A stretch of DNA of 64,000 bases from MGML01 sp034416335. Its GTDB lineage: Bacteria; Chloroflexota; Dehalococcoidia; Dehalococcoidales; UBA2162. The notes under the pieces are model-generated. The model did not search any database, was not told the DNA's origin, and saw nothing but the letters and a program-made list of their open reading frames with translations. Location: the NCBI GenBank assembly GCA_034416335.1, contig DAOULV010000003.1:310001-374000 (forward strand). Direction: 5' to 3'. A program made the position numbers and the translations under genes. Positions 39,888-49,382 of the stretch are shown here, piece after piece (the stretch's first letter is position 1; each line of letters begins with the position of its first letter).

Positions 39888-41747
39888 ATGAAAACCGATT
39901 ATAAGAAACTTATCTGGGTTTTTGTGAGCTGTCTTATGGCACTTTCACTGATTATTGCTTCCTGCGGTACTCAGGAGACAGCTAAGGTAAAAGAAGAGGA
40001 AGGGGACGAAGGACCCGCAGAGGTTATTATCACGGAAACCCAGGAAGGTTATGAAGTAAAGACTACCAAGCAGGAGGGATATAGCGACCCCGAGGAACCG
40101 AAATATGGTGGCACAATGTCCTTTGCTTGGTTCGAACCGCAGGGATGGGATCCCTACTATACATTTATGGTGAGCTGCAGCACGCTTTACCTTGTCAATG
40201 AAGAGCTTTTAATGGGTGACTGGAGCAAGACACCGGCAGGAGACGGAAGCGCAGGTATCGGCGGTTTCCTCGGTTACGCCAGCCGTTTAACCGGACAGCT
40301 CTGCGAAAGCTGGAGTATGCCAGACGAGGAAACATTGCTTTACAACATTCGCCAGGGCGTTTACTGGCAGGACAAGCCACCGGTAAACGGCAGAGAATAC
40401 GATGCCAACGATGCCGCCTGGGCAATCAACCGTCTGACCTCAGCCCCTACCGGAGCTCATCGCATGATAAGTCCTCCGGAAGAATATATCCTCGGAGCTA
40501 CCGCTCTGGACAAATGGACCGTTGAGGTCAAGGTACCCCCCGAAGCCCTGGGAGTTCAGGCTATCTATGTAGGAAGCTGGCTATTCCATTATCCCCAAGA
40601 AGTTGTCGATACTTACGGCGATATGAAGGACTGGAAAAATGTAGTCGGTACAGGACCTTATTTACTTAAGGACTATGTTACAGGGAGTGTACTCACGTTC
40701 GAACGGAATCCGAACTACTGGCAGCATGATCCGATACACCCTGAAAATCAGCTTCCCTATCTTGATAAACTGAAGTGGATGATTATCGGTGACGCATCTA
40801 CCCAGCTAGCAGCATTCCGTACCGGCCAGGTTGATATATCGTACGGTTTGCAGATAAACACGGAAGATTCGCTGGCACTTATTAAGCAGAATCCCGAACT
40901 GCACAATGTAACACTTCCGGGAATGGATGCACATTTATATTTCAGGGTGGACAAGCCGGAGTTACCCTGGCATGATACCAGAGTCAGGCAGGCTATGACA
41001 CTCACTATAAACAAGCAGGAGCTTATAGACGATTACTATCTCGGATATGCTGACCTGCTTGGAGCTGTATATCCGCCGGATAAAGCCTGGTCACCTTTCT
41101 ATACTCCACTGGATGAACAGCCTACCGAACCGACAACTGAAGACTCCAGGTGTGGCGTCCAGGAACTTTTCACCTTCGATGAAAATACTATCCCCAAGGC
41201 AAAAGCCCTGCTTGCCGAGGCAGGTTATCCCGACGGTTTCAAGTGTCAGATAATCTCCTCCAGCCCCGCTCAAACAGATTTCCTGTCCATCATCAAGGAA
41301 TACTTCGCCGCGGTTAATGTCGAACTGGAAATTCAGCAGCTTGAAGCCAGTATCGTCGGCGGTATGAGACGTGCCAGGTCTTACGAGGAGGGTATCTACA
41401 CCGCATCACCAACAGCAGCCTTCCCTTATGATATGCACAGTACCCGCAGCGAGAGCTTCGACTGCTTCTCCTATTATGAGAATCCCAAGACCAGGGCAGC
41501 CTACGAGGAACAGCGGAAATATGTGATGAGAGATGATGTTAAGTATGCCGCTGCCCTGAAGGAAATCACTCCTTTCATTCTCGAGCAGTGCGTTGGCATA
41601 TGGTGCCCGGCCCCGCGAAGTTTCCGAATGTGGTGGCCCTGGGTACAAAACTACCACGGAGAATCGTCTCTCGGCTGCGACGACGAACTCCAGATATACT
41701 ATTACATCTGGGTGGATCCAGAGATGAAAACAGGTATGGGATATTAG
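39888..41747 (+). CDS. ABC transporter substrate-binding lipoprotein (peptide/nickel family, SBP_bac_5)
   Basis: A 619-residue extracytoplasmic binding protein. A lipoprotein signal ends in the lipobox IIASC (Cys26), then comes a Glu-rich linker (about 30-75). Family blocks include WDPYYTFM, GTGPYLLKDYVTGSVLTFERNPNYW and the C-terminal RMWWPWVQNYHGESS. The family binds oligopeptides, nickel or other ligands for an ABC importer. No permease or ATPase genes follow; the next genes are on the other strand, so the transporter is split or the protein acts alone. Its leader is unusually long and structured. Confidence 0.93.
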   Translation: MKTDYKKLIWVFVSCLMALSLIIASCGTQETAKVKEEEGDEGPAEVIITETQEGYEVKTTKQEGYSDPEEPKYGGTMSFAWFEPQGWDPYYTFMVSCSTLYLVNEELLMGDWSKTPAGDGSAGIGGFLGYASRLTGQLCESWSMPDEETLLYNIRQGVYWQDKPPVNGREYDANDAAWAINRLTSAPTGAHRMISPPEEYILGATALDKWTVEVKVPPEALGVQAIYVGSWLFHYPQEVVDTYGDMKDWKNVVGTGPYLLKDYVTGSVLTFERNPNYWQHDPIHPENQLPYLDKLKWMIIGDASTQLAAFRTGQVDISYGLQINTEDSLALIKQNPELHNVTLPGMDAHLYFRVDKPELPWHDTRVRQAMTLTINKQELIDDYYLGYADLLGAVYPPDKAWSPFYTPLDEQPTEPTTEDSRCGVQELFTFDENTIPKAKALLAEAGYPDGFKCQIISSSPAQTDFLSIIKEYFAAVNVELEIQQLEASIVGGMRRARSYEEGIYTASPTAAFPYDMHSTRSESFDCFSYYENPKTRAAYEEQRKYVMRDDVKYAAALKEITPFILEQCVGIWCPAPRSFRMWWPWVQNYHGESSLGCDDELQIYYYIWVDPEMKTGMGY

Positions 41748-41793
41748 AAATACTTCAAAAGAGTATTTCGGCTCTTACCTGTGGAAAAAGACA

Positions 41794-41827
41794 AGGAGTG
41801 GGTAGAGATAAATCTCTACCCACTCCT
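41794..41827. terminator. Long hairpin between convergent genes
   Basis: AGGAGTGGGTAGAGAT pairs perfectly with ATCTCTACCCACTCCT around a two-base AA loop. On the minus strand a T-rich TTGTCTTTTT follows, so it mainly ends minus-strand transcription and can also stop the binding-protein transcript. Confidence 0.75.
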
Positions 41828-41897
41828 GTTATGTAAAACATACCGGAAACGAACTTAACAGAATACCCGAACTGAAGCTACTGCAGACTTTACCGGA

Positions 41898-42239
41898 CTA
41901 TTTCAATTCATCCTTGATTACGTGCTCTTCAACCACCCACAGATAGCCTTTTTGCATCTCGGAGAATTTCTCTCCATCCATAGCCAGCGGCTTTCCTGCG
42001 TCCGTCTGGAGGTATTCCAGCGATTTCTCAAACGCTTCCACATCGTCATACCACATCTCGACAATACCATCACCTTCGTACTCGCGACCGGGCACGGTAA
42101 TGAAGTGATTCTGAACGTATTTTCTCAGACCCGGAATCATATCCGCAGCCAGTTGACCATGTGTCTCCCTCCAGTACTTGCTGAATTCCTCTCTGCTCAT
42201 TCCGGGTTTCCTGTAGGCTAACGAAATTGACTTAATCAT
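41898..42239 (-). CDS. EthD-domain protein
   Basis: A 113-residue protein from ATG 42239, where AGAGGTG sits just upstream; the longer frame to 42287 has no such site. It is a dimeric alpha/beta-barrel (ferredoxin-like) fold with MSREEFSKYWRETHGQLA, typical of EthD proteins, and ends VVEEHVIKDELK. EthD proteins accompany degradation of ethers and other xenobiotics, often with unclear enzyme role. It follows a second EthD-like gene in an operon. Confidence 0.85.
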   Translation of the reverse strand: MIKSISLAYRKPGMSREEFSKYWRETHGQLAADMIPGLRKYVQNHFITVPGREYEGDGIVEMWYDDVEAFEKSLEYLQTDAGKPLAMDGEKFSEMQKGYLWVVEEHVIKDELK

Positions 42240-42302
42240 CGATACACCTCTTTTAGATTTTTTTCTCCACCGGAAACGGCGGACCAATCAAAACGCTTTT
42301 GA

Positions 42303-42641
42303 TTATTCTCTTTCCCATGATTTTATGAGTTCGTATGATGCCGCCCACTTCATCTCGAATCCCGCCGCTTCTTTCCTGTTTTCGAAGTCTTTTACGGCAT
42401 CTGCAAATGCAGGACTCTCCGGAAAAGCAGCAAGTGCTTCCGTATCATCGAACTCGTAAATAGCCAGGTATTTTGCGTTGTCTCCGTTTTCACCGATACA
42501 CCGGTAACGGCTCGCTTTTTTTAGCCCTTCAAAACCGAAAAACATCGGCACGTGAACATCGGTATACCACCTGTTGAACTCTGTTTCTCTCTCAGGGGTA
42601 CTTTGTGAAGCTACAATCTGGATAATTTTACTACCTGCCAT
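42303..42641 (-). CDS. EthD/antibiotic-monooxygenase-like small protein
   Basis: A 112-residue dimeric alpha/beta-barrel protein. NRWYTDVHVPMFFGFEGLKKASRY resembles the EthD-related group, and YLAIYEFDDTEALAAF is the matching strand-helix. No cofactor site is visible. It is followed by the other EthD protein after 63 bases, and divergent from the SDR gene. A role in the same catabolic process is inferred from context. Confidence 0.75.
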   Translation of the reverse strand: MAGSKIIQIVASQSTPERETEFNRWYTDVHVPMFFGFEGLKKASRYRCIGENGDNAKYLAIYEFDDTEALAAFPESPAFADAVKDFENRKEAAGFEMKWAASYELIKSWERE

Positions 42642-42767
42642 GATACTCCTCGTAATTTTTTCTCGATGATAAACAGGATACCATTTTCGGTCATTGACTG
42701 ATAGAGGTTTTCACTTCCATTTACCGGCATCGATGAAAAACTCTTTAATCTTCCCCCGGTATAGCAT

Positions 42768-42773
42768 TATAAT
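42768..42773 (+). promoter_or_regulatory. -10 box for the SDR / acyl-CoA dehydrogenase operon
   Basis: Perfect TATAAT, 54 bases before the SDR ATG; the -35 region is weak. Confidence 0.4.
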
Positions 42774-42826
42774 CTTAGAGTGAAATCCGACCGGTTATTC
42801 CAGTTCCACATAATTGAGGAGGAGAT

Positions 42827-43711
42827 ATGGAAGACCTTCTGAAAGACAGGGTTGCGGTTGTTACCGGCGCCGGGGGTGGCCTGGGAAAAGCCGAAGCTCT
42901 GGGACTGGCAGCCAGAGGAGCCAGAGTAGTCGTTAATGATATCGGAACCTCTCATGACGGTGTTGGAGAGTCGGGAACTCCGGCAGATACGACTGTCAAG
43001 GAAATAATACAAGCAGGAGGAACCGCTGTCGCCAGCTACGACTCGGTTGCCGATGAAAAAGGCGCGAATGCGATTATCAAGCTGGCTGTAGATACGTTCG
43101 GCCGGCTGGATGTCCTCATCAACAATGCCGGTATCTTACGTATTGCACCTGTTTATGACATTGCTACCGAGGATTTCGACGCAGTAATTAAAACTCATCT
43201 TTACGGAACGTTTTACTGTACACGTGCCGCCTGTTCGATAATGAAAGAACAGGGCTACGGCAGAATAGTATGTACCTCCTCACATACCGGATTCGGCCTG
43301 GTTGACCAGGCTATGTACTCCGCCGCGAAGGAAGGCATCACCGGCTTCGCCCGTACCGTAGCCAGGGATATGGCTAAATACGGCGTAACCTGCAACATTA
43401 TCCGCCCTATCGCTCTCTGGAGAGGAAGACCGTTTAAGGCACTTGAAAACGATCTGCCGGAAGACGTCGCTGCCCTGGTAGTCTACCTGGCAAGCGAAGC
43501 CGCCGGTGATATCAACGGTAGTATTTTCGAAGTCTGGCACGGACACGTCGGAATATTCGCCGAACCACCGCCGGTAAAGCAGGTACTCTGGAAAGAGGGA
43601 CGCTGGACGCCGGAAGAACTCAAGCAACTGATGCCTGAAACACTTACGAAGGGCAAAACGAGAGAAGACTTACCGCCTACGATGCCTTTTATGCTTAATG
43701 ATATCGGATAA
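42827..43711 (+). CDS. Short-chain dehydrogenase/reductase
   Basis: A 294-residue SDR with a strong GAGGAGGAG site. The NAD(P)-binding motif is TGAGGGLG (13-20), followed by VVVNDIGTSHDGVGESGT, typical of the 17-beta-HSD4-like / 3-hydroxyacyl-CoA group. NNAG is at 99-102, the catalytic serine near 151-152 and YSAAK with Y164 and K168. It probably oxidises a hydroxyacyl-CoA or a cyclic alcohol. The acyl-CoA dehydrogenase gene follows after 13 bases in the same operon. Confidence 0.92.
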   Translation: MEDLLKDRVAVVTGAGGGLGKAEALGLAARGARVVVNDIGTSHDGVGESGTPADTTVKEIIQAGGTAVASYDSVADEKGANAIIKLAVDTFGRLDVLINNAGILRIAPVYDIATEDFDAVIKTHLYGTFYCTRAACSIMKEQGYGRIVCTSSHTGFGLVDQAMYSAAKEGITGFARTVARDMAKYGVTCNIIRPIALWRGRPFKALENDLPEDVAALVVYLASEAAGDINGSIFEVWHGHVGIFAEPPPVKQVLWKEGRWTPEELKQLMPETLTKGKTREDLPPTMPFMLNDIG

Positions 43712-43724
43712 GAAGGAGCCATAA

Positions 43725-44930
43725 TTGGACTTTTTGTTGACACCCGAAGAAGAAGCTTTCAAGGAAGACCTTAACGACTGGCTCGATGCCAATCTCAAAA
43801 ATATGCCCGAATGGTGGGGCAGGACCAATATTACCAGTCCCAATATGGAACTAGAAGAACACATGGAATTCTATCGCGGCTGGCACAGGAAACTTTACGA
43901 AGCCGGTTTCGTCGGCATAACATGGCCGAAAGAATACGGAGGCCGGGGCGTAACCCTGGTCGAACAACTGATATTTAACGAGGAAATGGCGAAACGCCGA
44001 GCCCCTCCCATACTGGCAGGTCTGGGACTCGGATGGGCAGGCCCGACAATTCTGCTGGCCGGCACCGAAGAACAGAAGAAGCGATTTCTCCCCCGTATTC
44101 TCAGTGGCGACGACCACTGGTGTCAGGCCTTCTCAGAACCCGAAGCAGGTTCCGACCTGGCAAATACGCAGACAAAAGCGGTGGAGGATGGTGACGATTT
44201 TATCGTGAACGGCCAGAAAGTATGGACAACCGGAGGGATGAGGGCAGACTGGGCTATCCTGCTGGTGAGAACTGATTTCAACCCTGACATCCCCAAACAT
44301 AAGGGACTCACCTACTTCCTGCTTGATATGAAAACCCCGGGTGTGACGGTCCGCCCTCTGCGCGAGATGACCGGTGATTATTTGTTCGGAGAAACGTTCC
44401 TGGATGATGTCAGGATTCCGAAAAGCCTGATGGTAGGTGAGAAAAACCAGGGCTGGTACATATCCATGCGTACGCTTGAATTCGAAAGGACGAACTCGAA
44501 TTCCGCTTACGTTCAGATTAATACAATACTAAATCTAATCGATCTCATCAGGACGATGGAGTATGAGCAGCGACCGCTTTCTAAGGACCCGGTAATCCGG
44601 CAGAAAATCGCCCGGTTTTATATCGAAGCAAACGTCTGTAAATATATCGGCCTGCGGACCCTGACCCGTCAGATCAGAGGTATCGAGCCTGGTCCGGAAA
44701 GCGCCGTTGGAAGCCTTATGTCGATGGAACTGAATCAGCGTCTTCAGGACTTTGCTATGTATCTTCAGGGTCCCTACAGTCGCCTGGTAAAAGGGTCGAA
44801 ACATGCCATAGATGACGGCAGGTGGCAGAGAAGTTTTTTGTCTTCACGCGGCGATACAATAATGACGGGGACGTCACAGATAAAACGAAATGTAATCGCC
44901 CAGAGAGCTCTTGGGCTCCCCAGGCAATAA
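43725..44930 (+). CDS. Acyl-CoA dehydrogenase
   Basis: A 401-residue FAD enzyme that starts at TTG 43725 after AAGGAG. Family blocks: FSEPEAGSDLANTQTKA, GQKVWTTGGMRADWAILLVRT and the C-terminal TIMTGTSQIKRNVIAQRALGLP. No transit signal. It introduces an alpha,beta double bond in acyl-CoA, with electrons passing to ETF. It is paired with an SDR, as in degradation of branched or cyclic carboxylic acids or steroid side chains. The substrate is unknown. Confidence 0.93.
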   Translation: MDFLLTPEEEAFKEDLNDWLDANLKNMPEWWGRTNITSPNMELEEHMEFYRGWHRKLYEAGFVGITWPKEYGGRGVTLVEQLIFNEEMAKRRAPPILAGLGLGWAGPTILLAGTEEQKKRFLPRILSGDDHWCQAFSEPEAGSDLANTQTKAVEDGDDFIVNGQKVWTTGGMRADWAILLVRTDFNPDIPKHKGLTYFLLDMKTPGVTVRPLREMTGDYLFGETFLDDVRIPKSLMVGEKNQGWYISMRTLEFERTNSNSAYVQINTILNLIDLIRTMEYEQRPLSKDPVIRQKIARFYIEANVCKYIGLRTLTRQIRGIEPGPESAVGSLMSMELNQRLQDFAMYLQGPYSRLVKGSKHAIDDGRWQRSFLSSRGDTIMTGTSQIKRNVIAQRALGLPRQ

Positions 44931-45047
44931 AGAGGAATATGATAAAATTATAACTGATAGAATCTAAGCCGGTTATTGTTTGGTCGATATAAGGCAGACT
45001 CAGGAGTGTCCGTTCCGGAAAAAGAGTAAAGAAACGATAGAATCGAT

Positions 45048-46037
45048 ATGAAACGAACTATAATACTGTTATCTATTGCTGCTGTTGTATTAGTTATGGG
45101 GAGCTGCACCCGCTCTTCACCTCCAGAGTTTAAAAAAGTCGTAAAGGAGGTGGTTAGTCCCGCCCCTTCTTCATCCTCCGACGATTCCGGTACTTCAACC
45201 ACGGCTTATTCGTATAATCTCACCATCGAGGTAAATCCTTCGGAAGGCGGGTACGTTGTTCCCGGCAATCGAGTTTATAAACCCGGTGAAGAAGTGACTC
45301 TGACTGCAATAGCGGCATCGGGATATGAATTCTCCTCATGGTCAGGTAACGTTTCGGGTTCGATCACCGAAATCAAGATAATCCTTAACTCCGATATGAC
45401 AGTTATTGCCAATTTTGATGATATCAAAGACCCGAGAATATCGGATGTAGCGATATCCTGGGTCAACGATGCCACAGCAACAATCACCTGGAAAACCGAC
45501 GAAGAAACTTCTTCTCTGGTCAGATACGGTAAAACGACGGATTATCCGTTTTCATCGCCACAGGACGATATATTCGCTGATAACCATTCCGTTACACTGA
45601 CCGATTTAATTCCTCAGGTTACTTATCACTTCAGAGCTGTATCGATTGACAGAAGCGGTAATGAATCTGTTTCGAAAGATTTTACATTTACTACCAGGAC
45701 TACCGAGGAATGTGTAATCTCTCATATCGACTCTGCTTCCGTTTTCGGAAAATCCGTATATAAACTGAATTACAGCATTAATAATAGCTCATCTCAGGTG
45801 ATATCACTGGACCGGGTTGTTGTGTTTGATGAACAGGGAAAGGAAAAATACATTGTAAGCGAATCTTTCATCAATGAAATGGCTCCGGAAGGAAAACTGA
45901 TGCCCGGAAAAACTTACTACTGGAGCGAAAGCCTGGATTCGCCATACCTCGTGGTAGATATCAACTTATGGGAAATCAGGTGGTATTGTCTGGATACCCG
46001 CGGTAATGAATTTATCGTTACAGGTCGTCTCCCCTGA
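45048..46037 (+). CDS. Lipoprotein with a B-repeat and a fibronectin-type domain
   Basis: A 329-residue exported protein. The lipoprotein signal ends in VMGSC (Cys20), followed by a Ser/Thr/Pro-rich linker. An InlB-type B-repeat (VNPSEGGYVVPGNRVYKPGE and FSSWSGNVSG, with the 'sNyF' style end VIANFDD) is followed by a fibronectin-III-like domain (AISWVNDATATITWKTDE) and a C-terminal beta-rich region. Likely a surface-anchored protein; ligand unknown. It is monocistronic and convergent with the response regulator gene. Confidence 0.8.
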   Translation: MKRTIILLSIAAVVLVMGSCTRSSPPEFKKVVKEVVSPAPSSSSDDSGTSTTAYSYNLTIEVNPSEGGYVVPGNRVYKPGEEVTLTAIAASGYEFSSWSGNVSGSITEIKIILNSDMTVIANFDDIKDPRISDVAISWVNDATATITWKTDEETSSLVRYGKTTDYPFSSPQDDIFADNHSVTLTDLIPQVTYHFRAVSIDRSGNESVSKDFTFTTRTTEECVISHIDSASVFGKSVYKLNYSINNSSSQVISLDRVVVFDEQGKEKYIVSESFINEMAPEGKLMPGKTYYWSESLDSPYLVVDINLWEIRWYCLDTRGNEFIVTGRLP

Positions 46038-46040
46038 CAG

Positions 46041-46460
46041 TTAACGGCGCTTGAAATGACCGAGCTGGGCTTTTACACGTACAATAAGCTCACGAGTATC
46101 GAACGGTTTTTTCAGATAATCATCGGCACCTTTAGCAAGAGCCTCGCTGATTGTATCCACATCGTTCATTACGGAAAGCATAATTACCGGGATATCGGAG
46201 CCTTCCCTTATTTTTTCTAGAACCTCTATTCCGTTAAACCCGGGCATGTTAATATCGAGAATTACCAGGTCCGGTTCACGCTCAGCTATCATTTGTAGAG
46301 CGGTTTTTCCCTCGGTTGCCGTAGCTACATCGATACTTTCCGGAGTCAATGCATGTGTAATAAGTTCCAGAACGGATTGTTCATCGTCCACCGCCAGGAT
46401 GTAGCTGCCGTCTTCCCGACCGGCATTTTTTTGGTTTTGCCCGTTATTCGTTTCAGCCAA
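46041..46460 (-). CDS. Single-domain response regulator
   Basis: A 139-residue receiver-only protein. Acidic pocket AVDDEQ near residue 25, phospho-acceptor D69 in VILDINMPG, S96 in MLSV and K118 in LKKPF. A 17-residue polar N-terminal tail precedes the domain. There is no DNA-binding domain, and no histidine kinase gene in the window, so it is an orphan acting by protein-protein contact, perhaps in a phosphorelay. Confidence 0.9.
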   Translation of the reverse strand: MAETNNGQNQKNAGREDGSYILAVDDEQSVLELITHALTPESIDVATATEGKTALQMIAEREPDLVILDINMPGFNGIEVLEKIREGSDIPVIMLSVMNDVDTISEALAKGADDYLKKPFDTRELIVRVKAQLGHFKRR

Positions 46461-46572
46461 GTTTCCTCCATATGATAGAGAATATGACTCTATACCATCA
46501 TTATGTTAATATTTTTCACTTATGATAGCAATAACAGAAGATTATGTCCATTATTTTCTCAACGGACTGTAC

Positions 46573-47925
46573 CTATCTTCGTCTGCCATGCGGTATCCTG
46601 AATCGACTGTTATCTACTGTCGGAAGAGCTTCTTCCACCGGCTTTTCAAGCTGGGGAATCCATTCGTAGGGTAACCTGTAGGCACGGTATACTACGCTCA
46701 GGTTCCCTCTCTTATCCTTCCAGGGACTCACGAATTCCCACATTATATCACCCTCGACAGTAACCTCTACGAGCCTGCCGGAGACGCCTTCCGTGATTAA
46801 CGTATTGCCGTTAAGCAGCCGCTGTGCCGAACACATAAACGAGCTGTACAGCCTTCCTCCCATTGTCGGTAGTCCGCGGGTTGCCGGAGCCGGATATTGC
46901 CAGACAACCTCCAGAGTAACCGGATCGAACTCGATAACCCGTGAGTTATCCCTCAGAGCATTACGCCTGCCGTCCGGTGAACCCGGATTCGGCGCTCCGT
47001 ACCCCGCCATTCCGCCGTTGTCGTAGACCAGGATATTTCCCGCGCCCGGCAGACCTTGCGGTATCATATGCACGTGATGAGGCCCGATTATCTGTTTCAG
47101 GTTTCTTAGCGCCTCCGTTCCTGTATAGTACGGTCCTACCTGCCATATAATGTTTCCGGTCTTCTTTTCTATAATCGCCAGTATATTGGTTTCTCTACCG
47201 CTCCATATCAGGTTTTCCGGATGAAATCTCTCGTCACCCGAATCATACCATTTGTTCGGGCCAAGCTTCGATATGGAATTCAGATGCATCCAGTCTCCCA
47301 TTCCGCCGCCGGCTTCAACAATATCCGGATTTCGTGCCATAGTATTTTTTGCCTCTTCACTGAATCCGAACTCGTTAAAATGCTCGCTGCATATCCATTC
47401 CCAGACAATCTCGCCTTCCCAGGAAACCTCGATAACCGTATCGTCCAGCAGCAGTTTTTCGCTGATATCCGTGTTTTTCAGGTTCTTATGGCAGACCATA
47501 ATCGTATTTCCACTGTCTACTTTCGGTTCCATCCCCGGCACGTAATACCCCACCGGATTTCCGTCACGCTGGTAATCGTGGTGCTGTCGCGCCATCCAGG
47601 TCCTTTTTCGGTGAGGGTCTCTGACCAGTTCGTACTCATCAAAACTCCAGACAATATTGTCTTCCCAGTCAAGTTGTACCAGGTTGATATTATCCTGAAA
47701 ACCGAATTTAGGATTTCGTTGTCCGGTAGTCCCCATGATATAACCGCCGGGGAAAATTTTATTCGCGCTGGGAAGTCCCTGGAGGTTCTTCCAGCGCCTG
47801 ACCAGGTTACCGTTCATATCCACAAGGGCGGCGCCGAACTGCATGCACTGGAGAACTGTATATCCATTCCAGCACTTTTCAGGGTTATATATTGTTGTTC
47901 CGGTAGGAAATATTGAAACTGGCAT
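46573..47925 (-). CDS. Arylsulfotransferase-like (ASST) beta-propeller protein
   Basis: A 450-residue protein with repeated beta-propeller motifs (GNIIWQVGPYY, EIVWEWICSEHFN, LEVVWQYPAPATR, DIMWEFVSPW) and the MHLNSISKL and GPHHVHMIPQG segments that correspond to the family's His-containing loops. ASST enzymes move sulfate between phenols without PAPS. Unlike the periplasmic enzymes it has no signal peptide, so it would act in the cytoplasm or be a related protein. It fits an aromatic-compound catabolic region. Confidence 0.8.
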   Translation of the reverse strand: MPVSIFPTGTTIYNPEKCWNGYTVLQCMQFGAALVDMNGNLVRRWKNLQGLPSANKIFPGGYIMGTTGQRNPKFGFQDNINLVQLDWEDNIVWSFDEYELVRDPHRKRTWMARQHHDYQRDGNPVGYYVPGMEPKVDSGNTIMVCHKNLKNTDISEKLLLDDTVIEVSWEGEIVWEWICSEHFNEFGFSEEAKNTMARNPDIVEAGGGMGDWMHLNSISKLGPNKWYDSGDERFHPENLIWSGRETNILAIIEKKTGNIIWQVGPYYTGTEALRNLKQIIGPHHVHMIPQGLPGAGNILVYDNGGMAGYGAPNPGSPDGRRNALRDNSRVIEFDPVTLEVVWQYPAPATRGLPTMGGRLYSSFMCSAQRLLNGNTLITEGVSGRLVEVTVEGDIMWEFVSPWKDKRGNLSVVYRAYRLPYEWIPQLEKPVEEALPTVDNSRFRIPHGRRR

Positions 47926-47995
47926 AAATCACTCCTTGAAAGTTTTTTCAAGCTGTCTTTAGACATAATACAGTATATCTTAAGGTCAGTAAAAA

Positions 47996-48025
47996 TTGAC
48001 TTATCGAGGTTTAACCCAATATACT
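47996..48025 (+). promoter_or_regulatory. Promoter for the second MFS gene
   Basis: TTGACT (47996-48001), an 18-base spacer and TATACT (48020-48025), 36 bases before ATG 48061. No ribosome-binding site is apparent in the short leader. Confidence 0.5.
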
Positions 48026-48060
48026 TCAAAAAGCTGAATTCATTAGCTGTGTTTTCCCCG

Positions 48061-49296
48061 ATGAAAGATAATACCCGATCAAATTACCGATGGTTTATGC
48101 TGGCATTGCTTGCGCTGACCGGTACTTTCGTTACGGCAATGCCGTTCTCATGTATGCCGGCTTTATTCCAGGAGATATCCGATGAACTCGGCTTGAGCCT
48201 GGTTCAGATAGGTACGGTATGGGGAATGGGTAACCTGGCCGGTATATTCGTCAGTCTTGCAGGCGGAATAATCGGCGACCGCTTCAGTGCAAAGTGGATT
48301 CTGACCGTATCCTGCATACTGGTCGGCATCACCGGAGCTCTACGGGGGCTTTCAACGAGTTTCATTTTCCTGGCTTCTGCCATGTTCGTAAACGGAATAA
48401 TCAGGCTGATAATCCCCATCACCATTACCAGGACGGTCGGCCTTTGGTTCAAAGGCGGCAACCTCGGTATGGCGATGGGAGCTTCGGCAATGGGCATGGG
48501 GCTCGGTCTCTCACTAGGTCCGTTGCTGAGCGCCACGGTGCTGTCACCCTGGTTGAACGGCTGGAGAAATGTTCTCTTTCTGCTGGGCGGACTCTCCGCA
48601 TTTTTCGGTATACTCTGGCTGATTTTCGGCAGAGAACCTCCTGTCGACGAATCATCAGAACAGATAACCGAAAAGATACCCGTCAAGGAAACCATAGCAA
48701 GATTGATACGGATAAAGGGATTATGGTTCATCGGCCTAACATTTATGCTGCGTATGGGCAGTATGATGGGAATGACCGGATATCTGCCGCTGTACCTGCG
48801 TAATCAGGGATGGGAGGCAGCCAGTGCCGATGGTACTCTCGCCGCTTTCTACGCAATCAGCACCCTGCTTGTTGTCCCGATTACCACGTTATCCGACAGG
48901 ATAGGCTCCAGGAAACTTATTCTTCTACTAGGTATCATCACCAACACCATCAGTCTTGGACTGCTGCCGCTGGTCGACGGCTGGGTGGTATGGGCTCTGA
49001 TGCTGATGTCCGGTATCTTTATGGACGGATTTATGGCAATAAATACGACTATTCTGCTGGAAACCGAGGGAATAGGCTCCAGATATTCCGGGACGGCTCT
49101 GGGAATGATTTTCACCATCGGTCATATCGGTAGTGTTTCTTCCCCACCGATAGGAAACAGCTTCAGTAGTATAAATCCCGGACTCCCTTTCACTTTCTGG
49201 GCGATACTTTCGGCCATCGGTCTTTTCACCCTTTCCATGGTTAAAGAAACAGGCTGGCGAAAAAAGATGTTCGGCAGACTTCCCGTACCGGAATAA
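48061..49296 (+). CDS. MFS transporter
   Basis: A protein of about 411 residues from ATG 48061 (GTG 48049 is possible). Twelve hydrophobic segments are predicted, with the MFS loop signature GGIIGDRFSAKWIL between segments 2 and 3 and a related LSDRIGSRKL in the second half. It resembles cyanate/nitrate or organic-anion carriers but specificity is not evident. It lies in the accessory catabolic region, divergent from the ASST-like gene and upstream of a SnoaL-like gene. Confidence 0.9.
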   Translation: MKDNTRSNYRWFMLALLALTGTFVTAMPFSCMPALFQEISDELGLSLVQIGTVWGMGNLAGIFVSLAGGIIGDRFSAKWILTVSCILVGITGALRGLSTSFIFLASAMFVNGIIRLIIPITITRTVGLWFKGGNLGMAMGASAMGMGLGLSLGPLLSATVLSPWLNGWRNVLFLLGGLSAFFGILWLIFGREPPVDESSEQITEKIPVKETIARLIRIKGLWFIGLTFMLRMGSMMGMTGYLPLYLRNQGWEAASADGTLAAFYAISTLLVVPITTLSDRIGSRKLILLLGIITNTISLGLLPLVDGWVVWALMLMSGIFMDGFMAINTTILLETEGIGSRYSGTALGMIFTIGHIGSVSSPPIGNSFSSINPGLPFTFWAILSAIGLFTLSMVKETGWRKKMFGRLPVPE

Positions 49297-49382
49297 TTTT
49301 CCCGGAGTCTGGTGTTCACACTCCCGCACGTATATAATAAGCGCGTTATTATTCGAAATAATTTTCACACAGGAGGTTTAGC

